A stretch of 64,000 bases of DNA, taken from assembly GCA_902825985.1 (NCBI GenBank), contig CADEDC010000005.1, forward strand, positions 6,297-70,296, read 5' to 3'. A program made the position numbers and the translations under genes. This document shows positions 53,438-64,000 of this stretch, piece after piece. Source of the DNA: an uncultured Acidobacteriota bacterium. Its GTDB lineage: Bacteria; Acidobacteriota; Vicinamibacteria; Vicinamibacterales; CAVVIG01. Numbering within the stretch: the stretch's first letter is position 1; every line of letters begins with the position of its first letter. A model generated the notes under the pieces. That model had not been told where the DNA came from. It worked only from the letters and a program-made list of their open reading frames with translations, and ran no database searches.

Positions 53438-54513
53438 GCGTGGTCAGGCGCGCCTGCGCTGGTCGTGATCACCAGTGTACGCGCGGCCGCGTCGGCGTGG
53501 CGCTCCGCAGCCAGCACGCGCCACACGCCCTCGAGCAGTTCGGGCAGTCCCGCCCCGCTGGCGGCCGAGATACGAAAGAACGGCAGCCCCAGCGCCTCGG
53601 CACGGGCGGCGAGCGCCCGCACGTCGGTGTCGTCGCTGACCGCGTCCATTTTGTTGGCGGCGACCAGCTGCGGCTTGGCGGCGAGCGCCGGCTGGTACTG
53701 ACGCAGTTCGTCGCGCAGCGTCTCGAGATCGGCGACCGGGTTGCGGCCGCTCTCGCCCGACACGTCAACGAGGTGCAGCAGCACCTTGGTGCGCTCGAGG
53801 TGGCGCAGGAACTGATGGCCGAGCCCCAGGCCTCGGTGCGCGCCTTCGATCAGGCCGGGGATGTCGGCCACGACGAAGCTGCGGTCATCGCTCAAGCCGA
53901 CGACGCCGAGATTCGGTGTCAGCGTCGTGAACGGGTAGTCGGCAATCTTGGGCCGGGCGGCTGAAATGCGTGAGATCAACGTCGACTTGCCGGCATTCGG
54001 AAAGCCCACCAGGCCGACGTCGGCCAACAGCTTCAGCTCGAGCCGCAGCACCTTGTCCTCGCCGTCTTCGCCCGGCTGGACCTTGCGAGGCGCCCGGTTG
54101 GTGGACGTCGCGAAGTGCGCGTTGCCGAGGCCGCCGCGTCCGCCCCTGGCGACGAGGACGCGCTGACCCTCCTCGGAGAGGTCGGCGAGCAACCGGTACG
54201 GCTCGGTCGGGTCGTCGGTCCGCTCGTAGACGAGCGTGCCGATCGGCACGGACAGCACCATGTGCTCGCCGCTCTTCCCGGTCTTGTTCGACCCCTGGCC
54301 GTGATGGCCGCGCTCGGCATCGAACTCGGGATGGAAGCGGAAGTTGATGAGCGTGCTGGTGTGCGGACTGGCGACAACGTACACGGACCCGCCATGGCCG
54401 CCGTCGCCGCCACTCGGGCCGCCACGCGGTACCTTCATCTCACGGCGGAAGGCGAGGCATCCGCGACCGCCATGACCTGCTGTGACGTGGATGTCGACTT
54501 GGTCGACGAACAT
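53434..54513 (-). CDS. obgE: Obg GTPase
   Basis: 359 residues from ATG 54513. Glycine-rich Obg fold ([21 protein letters not shown]), then a G domain with [18 protein letters not shown] and NKMD. Acts in 50S assembly and stress control. In operon after rpmA, with a hairpin between. Confidence 0.96.
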   Translation of the reverse strand: MFVDQVDIHVTAGHGGRGCLAFRREMKVPRGGPSGGDGGHGGSVYVVASPHTSTLINFRFHPEFDAERGHHGQGSNKTGKSGEHMVLSVPIGTLVYERTDDPTEPYRLLADLSEEGQRVLVARGGRGGLGNAHFATSTNRAPRKVQPGEDGEDKVLRLELKLLADVGLVGFPNAGKSTLISRISAARPKIADYPFTTLTPNLGVVGLSDDRSFVVADIPGLIEGAHRGLGLGHQFLRHLERTKVLLHLVDVSGESGRNPVADLETLRDELRQYQPALAAKPQLVAANKMDAVSDDTDVRALAARAEALGLPFFRISAASGAGLPELLEGVWRVLAAERHADAAARTLVITTSAGAPDHA

Positions 54514-54528
54514 ATGGGATTGCAAGGC

Positions 54529-54560
54529 CGGGTGAGCCGCGTTGTCGCGTCGCTCACCCG
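54529..54560 (-). promoter_or_regulatory. 9-bp inverted repeat between rpmA and obgE
   Basis: CGGGTGAGC and GCTCACCCG with a 14-base loop, ending 15 bases before the obgE ATG and 13 bases after the rpmA stop. Could be an attenuator separating ribosomal-protein from obgE expression. Confidence 0.5.
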
Positions 54561-54573
54561 CAACTTCGCAGGA

Positions 54574-54831
54574 TTACTCGAGAGGCAGGATGCTGATGAC
54601 GCGGCCGCGCGCGCCGTGGTCCTCGAAACGAACCTTGCCATCGACTTTCGCGAAGATGGTGTCGTCCTTCCCGAGGCCCGCGTTCAGTCCCGGCCGGAAG
54701 CGCCGGCCGCGCTGCCGGACGATGATTGAGCCGCCGGTGACGACGTTGCCGTCGTGTGCCTTGACGCCCAGGCGCTGCGACTGCGAGTCGCGACCGTTCC
54801 TGGAACTGCCCTGTCCTTTTTTGTGTGCCAT
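54574..54831 (-). CDS. rpmA: 50S ribosomal protein L27
   Basis: 85 residues; [21 protein letters not shown] at the N-terminus, [10 protein letters not shown]. No cleavable N-terminal extension of the Firmicutes type. Confidence 0.98.
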   Translation of the reverse strand: MAHKKGQGSSRNGRDSQSQRLGVKAHDGNVVTGGSIIVRQRGRRFRPGLNAGLGKDDTIFAKVDGKVRFEDHGARGRVISILPLE

Positions 54832-54840
54832 GACTGAAGC

Positions 54841-55155
54841 CTAGAGAACGATTTCCTTGATCTTGACCCGCGTGAAGGTGGCACGGTGCCCCTTGGTCCG
54901 GCGCATGCCCTTGCGGCGCTTCTTCTTGAACACGCGGATCTTCGGCCCGCGAGCCTCGCCTTCGACCACCGCGATGACCCGGGCGTTGGCGACATACGGC
55001 GCCCCGGCGACCACGTCGCCGCCGTCACGTTCGACGAGCAGCACCTGATCGAGCGTGAGCTCGGCGCCGCGTTCGGCCAGCGTGCCGTCGATGGTGGCAA
55101 ATCCGCCGGGGGTCATTTTGTGCTGACGTCCGCCGGCCTGAACAATCGCGTACAT
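54841..55155 (-). CDS. rplU: 50S ribosomal protein L21
   Basis: 104 residues from ATG 55155 (MYAIVQAGGRQHK), SD AGGTG; the C-terminal KKKRRKGMRRTKGHR is typical. First gene of rplU-rpmA-obgE-nadD-rsfS-comF. Confidence 0.98.
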   Translation of the reverse strand: MYAIVQAGGRQHKMTPGGFATIDGTLAERGAELTLDQVLLVERDGGDVVAGAPYVANARVIAVVEGEARGPKIRVFKKKRRKGMRRTKGHRATFTRVKIKEIVL

Positions 55156-55179
55156 AGTTGACACCTGTGCAAAGGGGAT

Positions 55180-55208
55180 AGTTTATCCCTCTTCGTGCCG
55201 TCTGTAAA
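55180..55208 (-). promoter_or_regulatory. sigma-70 promoter of the rplU operon
   Basis: On the minus strand TTTACA (55208-55203), 17-base spacer, TAAACT (55185-55180). An inverted repeat GGGATA-AAC-TATCCC (55175-55189) overlaps the -10. Confidence 0.7.
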
Positions 55209-55243
55209 CCGCCGGGGTGAAAATGCAGGTTCGCGCGGCCGGC

Positions 55244-56083
55244 CTAGAGCAGCAGTACCCGCGTGCCCCGGACCTTCTGACTGCTCAGCGCCGACAGGAA
55301 ATTGGGCACCAGCCGGTCCATGAGCTCGAAGTACGACGACAGGGCCGGCGTGTTCTGCTGAGCGTTGTAGAGCACCTCTTCGCGGTAGCTCTCCGAGTGC
55401 ATCGTCGCGCCGGTCCGGCCGTCGATGAAGACGAACTTGGGCCGCAGGATGAACCCCTTGCGTTCCAGGAACGTGCGCACCGGGACCACGCGACGGCGGC
55501 CGAATGAATCGTACTGCTCGACATCGCGCGACACGAAGCCGGAACGCGTGTGCGGCGTGAACAGCACCGTCCCGGTCACGATGAGCGGACTCTGGTATTC
55601 CTCGCCGATACGCTTCCAATAGGCGGTGTTGGCGAACAGGCGCTCGTACGGCTCGAGATCCTTCTCTTCGCGAATCCGGTCCGGCAGCGCCATCGGGCCA
55701 TCAACGGCTGGCGTCGCCCCGGGACCCGCGGCGGCGACGCCGGAGTCGGCCGCGGCGGCCTTCTGTTGATCGAGCGCAATGGTCACCAGCGGCATCACGT
55801 CGGCGTCGATGACACGGAGGGAGGATTTCGACCGCAGCTGGCTGCGGAGCAGCCGGACGGTTTCCTGGTTGGCGTCGACGTCCTCGGAACCGCCGGCGAC
55901 AAAACCGGCGATGAGCACACGCTGAAAGGCCGACACGTCCAGCTTCGGCTGGATCGGCGTCTCGATCGGGATCTCGTAATAGGTGGTCCCGCAGGCGACC
56001 GCCACGAGGGCGAAGCAGGTCGTCAGCCCGGCCAGGGCCAGCCTAAGGCTGCTCTTTGTCTGTGTCGGCTCCGGCGCGGTCAT
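55244..56083 (-). CDS. lipoprotein of unknown function
   Basis: 279 residues from ATG 56083. Lipobox-like LTTCFALVAVACG, then YYEIPIETPIQPKLDVSAFQRVLIAGFVAG, a segment resembling proteins that build outer-membrane-associated assemblies, and a C-terminal part (ETVRLLRSQLRSKSSLRVID; SPLIVTGTVLFTP) of the CsgG/TolB-N-like kind. No enzymatic motif. Overlaps the TPR gene by 41 bases, so coupled. Confidence 0.75.
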   Translation of the reverse strand: MTAPEPTQTKSSLRLALAGLTTCFALVAVACGTTYYEIPIETPIQPKLDVSAFQRVLIAGFVAGGSEDVDANQETVRLLRSQLRSKSSLRVIDADVMPLVTIALDQQKAAAADSGVAAAGPGATPAVDGPMALPDRIREEKDLEPYERLFANTAYWKRIGEEYQSPLIVTGTVLFTPHTRSGFVSRDVEQYDSFGRRRVVPVRTFLERKGFILRPKFVFIDGRTGATMHSESYREEVLYNAQQNTPALSSYFELMDRLVPNFLSALSSQKVRGTRVLLL

Positions 56084-56408
56084 TGATTTCCTTGAAGAGG
56101 TCGTAATTCTGTCGGATCTGGATATTCTGCGGCTCGAGGGCGATGGCTTTCTCGTAGGCCTGCCGCGCCTTGCCCAATTGCCCTTCGTGCTCGTAAGCGA
56201 CGGCGAGATTGTTGAAGGCTTGTGCGTACGTCGGGTCGAGTTCGACAGCGCGCTCCCAGCGATAGATCGCCTCTCGCCACAAACCGCGCAGCGCCACGTC
56301 GACGCCGAACTCCGCTTCCGCTTTCGCCGAACTCCGCGAATCCGCATGCGCGACCGCCACGGGCGCGCCGAGCAGAAGCGTCAGGCAGAGAGCGCGGCGA
56401 AGGGACAT
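56043..56408 (-). CDS. exported TPR protein
   Basis: 121 residues from ATG 56408, chosen because the signal peptide (RRALCLTLLLGAPVAVAHA) follows. Two to three TPR units (WREAIYRWERAVELDPTYAQ; AFNNLAVAYEHEGQLGKARQ; AYEKAIALEPQNIQIRQNYD). A periplasmic protein-interaction module, likely partner of the lipoprotein encoded next. Confidence 0.8.
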   Translation of the reverse strand: MSLRRALCLTLLLGAPVAVAHADSRSSAKAEAEFGVDVALRGLWREAIYRWERAVELDPTYAQAFNNLAVAYEHEGQLGKARQAYEKAIALEPQNIQIRQNYDLFKEINDRAGADTDKEQP

Positions 56409-56611
56409 CAGCAGAACCCGTCTCACTATAGCGACCGCCAGTCGGCCACTGCAAGCGATTTGCGGCCGCAACTCATTGTCTGAGCAAGCCATGTACCACC
56501 AGCGCATGGCTGTAAATGCGGCTCCGCCAGCCGACCGACGTGCGACCGCTTACGTTCCCCTGTCCGGTATTCGCCACAGCGCAGCCGACTCGCGTCCGTC
56601 GGTCGGTGGCG

Positions 56612-56617
56612 TATAAT
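56612..56617 (+). promoter_or_regulatory. -10 box upstream of dprA
   Basis: Perfect TATAAT 82 bases before the dprA start, in the 290-base gap 56409-56698; no convincing -35 (CTCGCG at 17-base spacing). Rest of the gap shows no feature. Confidence 0.4.
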
Positions 56618-56698
56618 TCGAAGCGGAGGTCGAGCCCCGCACCACGCGGCGGCGTCGGCCTTTTTCTGTCTGGGCCACGGCGCTGGAATGGAGCGGCC

Positions 56699-57766
56699 GT
56701 GCCTTCTCTGCTGGACCTCGTCACCTTATCTCTGACGCCCTTCTCGTGGCGCCGGTCCCTCGGCGACCGCTTGCGCGCCGGCACCGACGCCCGTGTCCTG
56801 CTCGACGAACTCGCCGCCGCGACGGCAACTCCCGCTGACGCGCTCAACCGGCTGGCTGGTCAGGCCCGTGCAACGCTGGACCGGGCCGCCCGAACCGGAA
56901 TCGACATCGTCGGTTGGCACGACGCCGACTACCCGGCGGCGCTCGCTGCGATTCACGACCCGCCGCCCGTCCTCTGGCTGCGTGGTGACCGCGCCTGCCT
57001 CTTGAGACAGGCCGTGGCGCTCGTTGGATCCCGCGCCGGCAGCGCTTCGGCGCTGGTGATTGCGGAGCAACTGGCGGCCGACCTCGCCGGCCGGGGCGTC
57101 ATCGTCGTCAGTGGATTGGCTCGGGGCGTCGACTCAGCGGCCCACCGGGGGGCGCTGGCCGGGGGTGGGGGGACGCTGGCGGTGCTTGGCTCCGGCGCCG
57201 ACGTGGTCTACCCGCCCGAACACCGACCGATGGCCGACGCCATCGCCGCCGCGCCAGTCAGCGCCATCGTCAGTGAGTTGCCGCCAGGTACGAGGCCGCT
57301 CCGCTGGTTCTTTCCGCTGCGCAACCGGATCATCAGCGGGCTCAGCCAAGCCGTCGTCGTGATCGAAGCGGGCGAGAAGAGCGGTTCGTTGATCACGGCC
57401 CGGTGCGCGCTCGAGCAGGGCCGCGACGTGCTGGCGGTTCCGGGCAGCGTGCTGGGCGGTCGGAACCGGGGTGGTCATGCTCTTTTGCGCGACGGCGCAA
57501 AGATCGTCGAATCGGCGGACGATATCCTGGAGGAACTCCAGCTGGTGCCCGACCGTTCCGACGCCGGTCGGGCCAGGGCCCAGCTCCCGGATGATCCGTT
57601 GCTCGCCTCGCTGCCGGTCGGAGAGCCCTTCGATCTGGACTATATTGTGGCTCAATACGGATTAGCACCGATAAGCGTACTGCCCAGGCTGCTGGCACTC
57701 GAGCTCCGCGGAATCATCCGCCGGGCCGGCGGTGGTCGATTCATCAGACTTGACCGTTCGTGCTAG
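56699..57766 (+). CDS. dprA: DNA processing protein DprA (Smf)
   Basis: 355 residues from GTG 56699 (GGAG six bases upstream). N-terminal SAM-like region, Rossmann DprA core (ALVGSRAGSASA; IVVSGLARGVDSAAHRGAL; GSGADVVYPPEHRP; FFPLRNRIISGLS; EKSGSLITARCALEQGRDVLAVPG), C-terminal winged helix. Loads RecA on incoming ssDNA in transformation. Confidence 0.95.
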   Translation: MPSLLDLVTLSLTPFSWRRSLGDRLRAGTDARVLLDELAAATATPADALNRLAGQARATLDRAARTGIDIVGWHDADYPAALAAIHDPPPVLWLRGDRACLLRQAVALVGSRAGSASALVIAEQLAADLAGRGVIVVSGLARGVDSAAHRGALAGGGGTLAVLGSGADVVYPPEHRPMADAIAAAPVSAIVSELPPGTRPLRWFFPLRNRIISGLSQAVVVIEAGEKSGSLITARCALEQGRDVLAVPGSVLGGRNRGGHALLRDGAKIVESADDILEELQLVPDRSDAGRARAQLPDDPLLASLPVGEPFDLDYIVAQYGLAPISVLPRLLALELRGIIRRAGGGRFIRLDRSC

Positions 57767-57797
57767 GGTCTAGGGAACTGAGGTCAGAAGCAGATCG

Positions 57798-60251
<2,454 letters not shown>

Positions 60252-60464
60252 GGTGGGCTGGGTGGCCGGTCCTCCCCTGAGTTCCTGGCCTCTGGCGCCG
60301 CGGCCGCGACGCCGGCGTGCGGACGTGACGTGAACGGCTCGGTGCAGGCGCGCCGCCGCCACGCCGGGCCTGCACGGCGTCACCGGCTCCCTGCATGCGG
60401 CACGGGGCCCGTTCAGGCGACAACCCGGAACCCGAATCCACAACCTCAATCACCAACAGTCACC

Positions 60465-61910
60465 GTGCCTCCGCCCTGTTCCGTCACGATCGTCGGTGCT
60501 GGCCTCGCGGGCAGTGAAGCCGCCTGGCAGATTGCCTCGCTCGGCATTCCGGTCAGGTTGCTCGAGATGCGACCGGTCCGTGCGACCGCCGTGCACAAGA
60601 CCGCCGATTGCGCCGAGCTGGTCTGCAGCAACTCGTTTCGCGGCGACAAACTCGACAACGCGGTCGGCCTCCTCAAGGAGGAGATGCGACGCCTCGGCTC
60701 GCTGATCCTGAAGACGGCGGAGGCCTGCCGGGTGCCGGCTGGCGCGGCGCTGGCGGTCGATCGCGACCGATTCTCGCAGGCCGTGACCGCGGCCTTGCAG
60801 GCGCACCCGCTCATCACCCTCGTTCGCGACGAGGTGACGACGATTCCCGAGTCGCATGACCGTGCACCGGTGATCCTCGCCACCGGACCGCTCACCTCCG
60901 ATGCGCTGGCCGCCGACCTGCTGCGACTGGTCGGCGGCGAGCATCTCTACTTCTACGACGCGATCAGCCCGATCGTCCTCGCCGACTCGATCGATCGTTC
61001 GAAGGCTTTCCGGGCATCGCGCTGGGACCGCAGTCTTCGCGGCGCCGGGGCGGGCACCGGGACACCCGGCCCCTCCGGCAACGCCGCGGCGCCGTCCGGA
61101 CCGGCCTGTGGCGCCGACGATGGTCAGGGCGACTATCTGAACTGCCCCATGACGCGCGACCAGTACGAGCGGTTCTACGACGCATTGACCCATGCCGAGT
61201 CGGCGACCGTGCACGATTTCGACCGGGAGAAGTTCTTCGAAGGATGCCTGCCGATCGAGGTCATGGCGCACCGCGGCGTCGACACGCTGCGTTTCGGCCC
61301 GATGAAGCCGGTTGGACTCGTCGACCCGGCGACCGGTCGCGAACCCTACGCGGCGGTACAGCTGCGCCAGGACAATCTCGCGGCCGATCACTTCAGCCTC
61401 GTCGGGTTTCAGACGCAGCTGAAATGGGGTGAGCAGGCGCGGGTGCTGAGGATGATTCCAGGCCTCGAACAGGCGGAGTTCGTCCGCTACGGCATGGTGC
61501 ACCGCAACACCTACGTGAACGGGCCGAGGGTGCTCGCCGATACGTGGCAGGTTCGCGTCCGGCCGTCGCTGTTCCTCGCCGGGCAGATGTCTGGCGTCGA
61601 AGGCTACGTCGAGTCGGCGGCGTCCGGGCTCCTCGCCGGGCTGCATGCTGCGGCGCTGGCGGTCGGTGATCCGGTGCTATCGCCGCCGCGGACGACGGCG
61701 ATTGGCGCGCTCGCCTTTTACGTGTCGCACGCCGATCCGACCCGCTACGATCCGACGAACATCACGTTCGGGATCATGCCGCCGCTCGACCGCCCGCGCG
61801 GCGGCAAGGCGCAGCGGAAGCTTGCCTTGTCGGCGCGGGCGCTGGCCGATCTCGAGCAGTGGCTGGCGGGCCGCCGCCGCACCACGGCGCCGTCGGCGTC
61901 GCACCCATGA
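60465..61910 (+). CDS. trmFO: tRNA (uracil-54-C5)-methyltransferase, folate/FAD-dependent
   Basis: 481 residues from GTG 60465. FAD-binding VTIVGAGLAGSEAAWQIA, CSNSFRGDKLDNAVGLLKEEM with the conserved Cys, INCPM-type LNCPMTRDQY, and QFGGMxxR-like QVRVRPSLFLAGQMSGVEGYVESAA. A ~30-residue Gly/Ala/Pro-rich insertion (around residues 185-220) separates FRASRWD from DYLNCPM, where homologues have a short link. Followed by xerC with ATGA overlap. Confidence 0.94.
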   Translation: MPPPCSVTIVGAGLAGSEAAWQIASLGIPVRLLEMRPVRATAVHKTADCAELVCSNSFRGDKLDNAVGLLKEEMRRLGSLILKTAEACRVPAGAALAVDRDRFSQAVTAALQAHPLITLVRDEVTTIPESHDRAPVILATGPLTSDALAADLLRLVGGEHLYFYDAISPIVLADSIDRSKAFRASRWDRSLRGAGAGTGTPGPSGNAAAPSGPACGADDGQGDYLNCPMTRDQYERFYDALTHAESATVHDFDREKFFEGCLPIEVMAHRGVDTLRFGPMKPVGLVDPATGREPYAAVQLRQDNLAADHFSLVGFQTQLKWGEQARVLRMIPGLEQAEFVRYGMVHRNTYVNGPRVLADTWQVRVRPSLFLAGQMSGVEGYVESAASGLLAGLHAAALAVGDPVLSPPRTTAIGALAFYVSHADPTRYDPTNITFGIMPPLDRPRGGKAQRKLALSARALADLEQWLAGRRRTTAPSASHP

Positions 61911-62887
61911 CGGGCCATCTCAAGGACTTCCTTCGCTATCTCCGCCTGAACCGCAACGTGTCGCCGCACACGGTGCGGGCCTACGACAGCGATCTCACGC
62001 AGTTCATCGACCATGTCGCGATTGCCGCGGGGCGGCGGCGGGTCGACCTGCTGCCGGCCGCGCTCGATCGCGCCGCCATCCGCGGCTATCTGGCAGAGCT
62101 TCATGCGCAGGGACAGTCGCGGGCGACGGCGGCGCGCAAGCTCGCCGCCGTCCGGACGTTCCTCCGCTACCTGCGCCGCGAGTCGCTGATCGACGACGAT
62201 CCCGGGGCGATTGTCGCCACGCCGAAGCGGGAGGTGCGAATGCCCGCCCATCTCAGCGAGGAGGAAATGCTCCATCTGCTGGCGGCGCCGTCCACCGACG
62301 ATGCCCTCGGTCGTCGCGATCGGACGATCCTCGAGCTGTTCTACGCGTCGGGACTGCGGCTCAGCGAACTCGCCGGACTCGGACTCGAGGACGTCAATCT
62401 GACGGGACGCATGGTCCGCGTCCTCGGCAAGGGCGGCCGGCAGCGTCTGGTGCCCTTCAATCGCAGTACCGAAGCGGCCCTGCGGGCGTGGTTGGGCGAC
62501 CGCGAGCGCTTGACGCGGCAGGTGGTGCGGCTTCCCGGCGCCACGCGCGGCGCGCGCCGCGAGTCGGAACCGCTGTTCGTCAACTATCGGGGGACGCGGC
62601 TGAGCAGCCGGAGCATCGATCGACTCGTGCGCCGCTACGTCGACCTCTGTGCCGAGCGGACCGGGATCAGCCCGCACGCGCTGCGCCATTCCTTCGCCAC
62701 GCATCTGTTGCAGCGGGGCGCCGACCTGCGCGCCATCCAGGAACTGCTCGGCCATGCGCGTCTGAGCACGACGCAACGCTACACCCACGTCAATGCCGCG
62801 CAGCTGCTCGATGTCTATCAGAAGGCGCATCCGCGCGCCAGCCGATCGGGGCGGGCGAAGGGGCCGGGGGCGGACGAGGGGGGGTAG
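61907..62887 (+). CDS. xerC: tyrosine recombinase XerC
   Basis: 326 residues from ATG 61907, overlapping the trmFO stop. N-terminal SAM-like core-binding domain (LKDFLRYLRLNRNVSPHTV) and catalytic R-K-H-R-H-Y set: R in ASGLRLSEL, K in GKGGRQR, HALRHSFATHLL, LLGHARLSTTQRYTHV. Resolves chromosome dimers. Basic/Gly-rich C-terminal tail of ~20 residues is extra. Confidence 0.93.
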   Translation: MTGHLKDFLRYLRLNRNVSPHTVRAYDSDLTQFIDHVAIAAGRRRVDLLPAALDRAAIRGYLAELHAQGQSRATAARKLAAVRTFLRYLRRESLIDDDPGAIVATPKREVRMPAHLSEEEMLHLLAAPSTDDALGRRDRTILELFYASGLRLSELAGLGLEDVNLTGRMVRVLGKGGRQRLVPFNRSTEAALRAWLGDRERLTRQVVRLPGATRGARRESEPLFVNYRGTRLSSRSIDRLVRRYVDLCAERTGISPHALRHSFATHLLQRGADLRAIQELLGHARLSTTQRYTHVNAAQLLDVYQKAHPRASRSGRAKGPGADEGG

Positions 62888-62980
62888 CCCCGGGCAGTGC
62901 AGACACCCGCGTCCGCAGGCCCGGCGCGCCGGGGGACACCTCGGTCGCCTGCCCGCCGCCGCCCGGTCGGTTCCAGGGGA

Positions 62981-64000
<1,020 letters not shown>

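Overview
The window is a G+C-rich (roughly two-thirds G+C by eye), densely packed chromosomal segment of a Gram-negative bacterium (lpxC, a TonB-type protein, Nramp, many Sec/Tat-exported proteins). Gene style and content (PQQ alcohol dehydrogenase beside c-type cytochromes, Vgb-like propeller haem proteins, S8 proteases with a VWG-repeat tail, many ABC and sigma-54 regulators, the dprA-topA-trmFO-xerC order) suggest Acidobacteriota, most likely class Vicinamibacteria. That placement is inference. No rRNA, tRNA, CRISPR array or intact mobile element was seen.

Layout. 0-5 kb: 3' end of a TonB-domain gene, glycosyltransferase, GNAT, secreted protein, M20 amidohydrolase. 5-11.4 kb: an oxidative periplasmic block with a CxxCH protein, a Vgb-like CxxCH protein, a dihaem cytochrome c and a PQQ dehydrogenase carrying the lanthanide-type DxD signature. 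11.4-18.2 kb: a broken TIR-domain remnant, cupin, ABC exporter pair, dienelactone hydrolase, VOC protein, methyltransferase, EamA transporter and a prepilin peptidase homologue that has lost both catalytic aspartates. 18.4-20.2 kb: UspA and Nramp.

20.3-28.1 kb is the most unusual part and looks like a self-contained sigma-54 regulon: a TPR/AAA+/Fis enhancer-binding protein, an HD-GYP phosphodiesterase, a secreted S8 protease with 16 DTIVWG units, and two paralogous small helix-turn-helix genes at the outer edges. Each small gene is preceded by a -24/-12 element TGGCAC-N5-GTGC, and GGCCAR-N4-TTRGCC palindromes recur in the intergenic spaces.

28.1-33.8 kb: a five-gene operon joining a peptide ABC importer (no ATPase gene) to a 4-hydroxy-2-oxoglutarate-aldolase-like enzyme and an alanine-glyoxylate-aminotransferase-like enzyme, a pairing that recalls hydroxyproline/glyoxylate catabolism. 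34-43 kb: MtgA, an HExxH metallopeptidase behind a near-consensus sigma-70 promoter, NlpC/P60, HNH endonuclease, TIG/NHL protein, APC permease, five-S1-domain protein, epoxide hydrolase. 43-64 kb: housekeeping genes: uvrA; lpxC; an ECF sigma/STAS/small protein/radical SAM operon; lysA-tmk; rplU-rpmA-obgE-nadD-rsfS-comF; a lipoprotein/TPR pair; dprA-topA-trmFO-xerC; and the 3' part of a second sigma-54 regulator running off the right edge.
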